The position numbers and the translations under genes are program-made. Positions 63,706 to 64,000 of a stretch of DNA of 64,000 nucleotides are shown one piece after another; within the stretch, counting starts at the first letter, position 1; each line of letters starts with the position of its first letter. The stretch is from Chrysomallon squamiferum (Eukaryota; Mollusca; Gastropoda; Neomphalida; Peltospiridae): positions 15,891,172-15,955,171 of the forward strand of contig CM022669.1 in NCBI GenBank assembly GCA_012295275.1, given 5' to 3'. The notes beneath the pieces are model-generated. The model worked only from the letters and a program-made list of their open reading frames with translations, was not told where the DNA came from and made no database searches.

Positions 63706-64000
63706 TTTTGTTTGTTTACATGTATTTATTTGTTTTCTTCTTCTAATTATTGTTTTATATTGTATATTTATTTTCATTAATTTACTTACTCTCTTTTCTT
63801 TCTTTTTTTGACGAAAAGTATGCTAGAAATGAAACCATTAACAATGGATAAAGTTTATAACTTAGAAAGAAACTGTGAAGAGATCATTAAAGGACTTTAA
63901 TTTATTTTAATTTAGTTTTTTATTATTATTATATTTATTTATTTATTATTTCATTTCTGCTAATTAATATTTAACCACACACACATACAGAGAAAACAAT
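63002..64000. other. Right edge; no gene recognised
   Basis: A 150-codon plus frame (63074-63526) is partly non-repetitive but contains an ACAC-rich start and a poly-T run, and matches no family I know. (TTTA)n at 63659-63709. Confidence 0.45.

Overview
The window looks like a chromosomal segment from a metazoan, most plausibly a lophotrochozoan and perhaps a coleoid cephalopod. The reasons are AT-rich DNA, two spliced genes with GT/AG introns (one about 30 kb long), an eroded LINE, and an extreme load of microsatellites ((AG)n, (AAT)n, (CTA)n, (AC)n, (TACA)n, (GATA)n, long poly-T). The species assignment is an inference from this style and not a sequence match. I see no prokaryotic gene organisation, CRISPR array, rRNA or intact tRNA. 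Most long open frames here are read-through of simple repeats (for example poly-SL, ER, CV, HT, II or YY) and are not genes.

Two protein-coding genes can be reconstructed, both on the minus strand. (1) At the left edge (3469 down to about 567, continuing off the window) lies the 5' part of a secreted or membrane MAM-domain protein: a signal-peptide exon, a 30-nt microexon, and two exons carrying most of one MAM domain. (2) A complete coding sequence for a 405-residue class A peptide G-protein-coupled receptor is split into two exons, 52175-51715 and 21714-20958, by a 30,000-bp phase-2 intron inside the Arg codon of the E/DRY motif. TM6, ECL3 and TM7 most resemble thyrotropin-releasing-hormone/ghrelin-type receptors.

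Layout: 1-3.5 kb MAM gene with microsatellites pressed against nearly every splice site; 3.5-20.9 kb intergenic and repeat-rich, with a ~790-bp CA-type array at 10.9-11.7 kb and a decayed non-LTR retrotransposon 3' end at 17.3-17.8 kb; 20.9-21.7 kb GPCR exon 2; 21.7-51.7 kb GPCR intron, containing a perfect 29-bp-arm hairpin at 25.47 kb, a GC-rich patch at 25.0 kb and many microsatellites; 51.7-52.2 kb GPCR exon 1; 52.2-64 kb upstream and intergenic DNA with no recognised gene, but with a TCTCGCGAGA palindrome at 58.8 kb.

The two genes show no evident functional coupling beyond sharing a strand. The most notable points are the exon/microsatellite packing of the MAM gene, the receptor's ERY-codon intron and altered TM6 motif, and the perfect fold-back at 25.47 kb. 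I did not find convincing evidence for a wholly new biological system.
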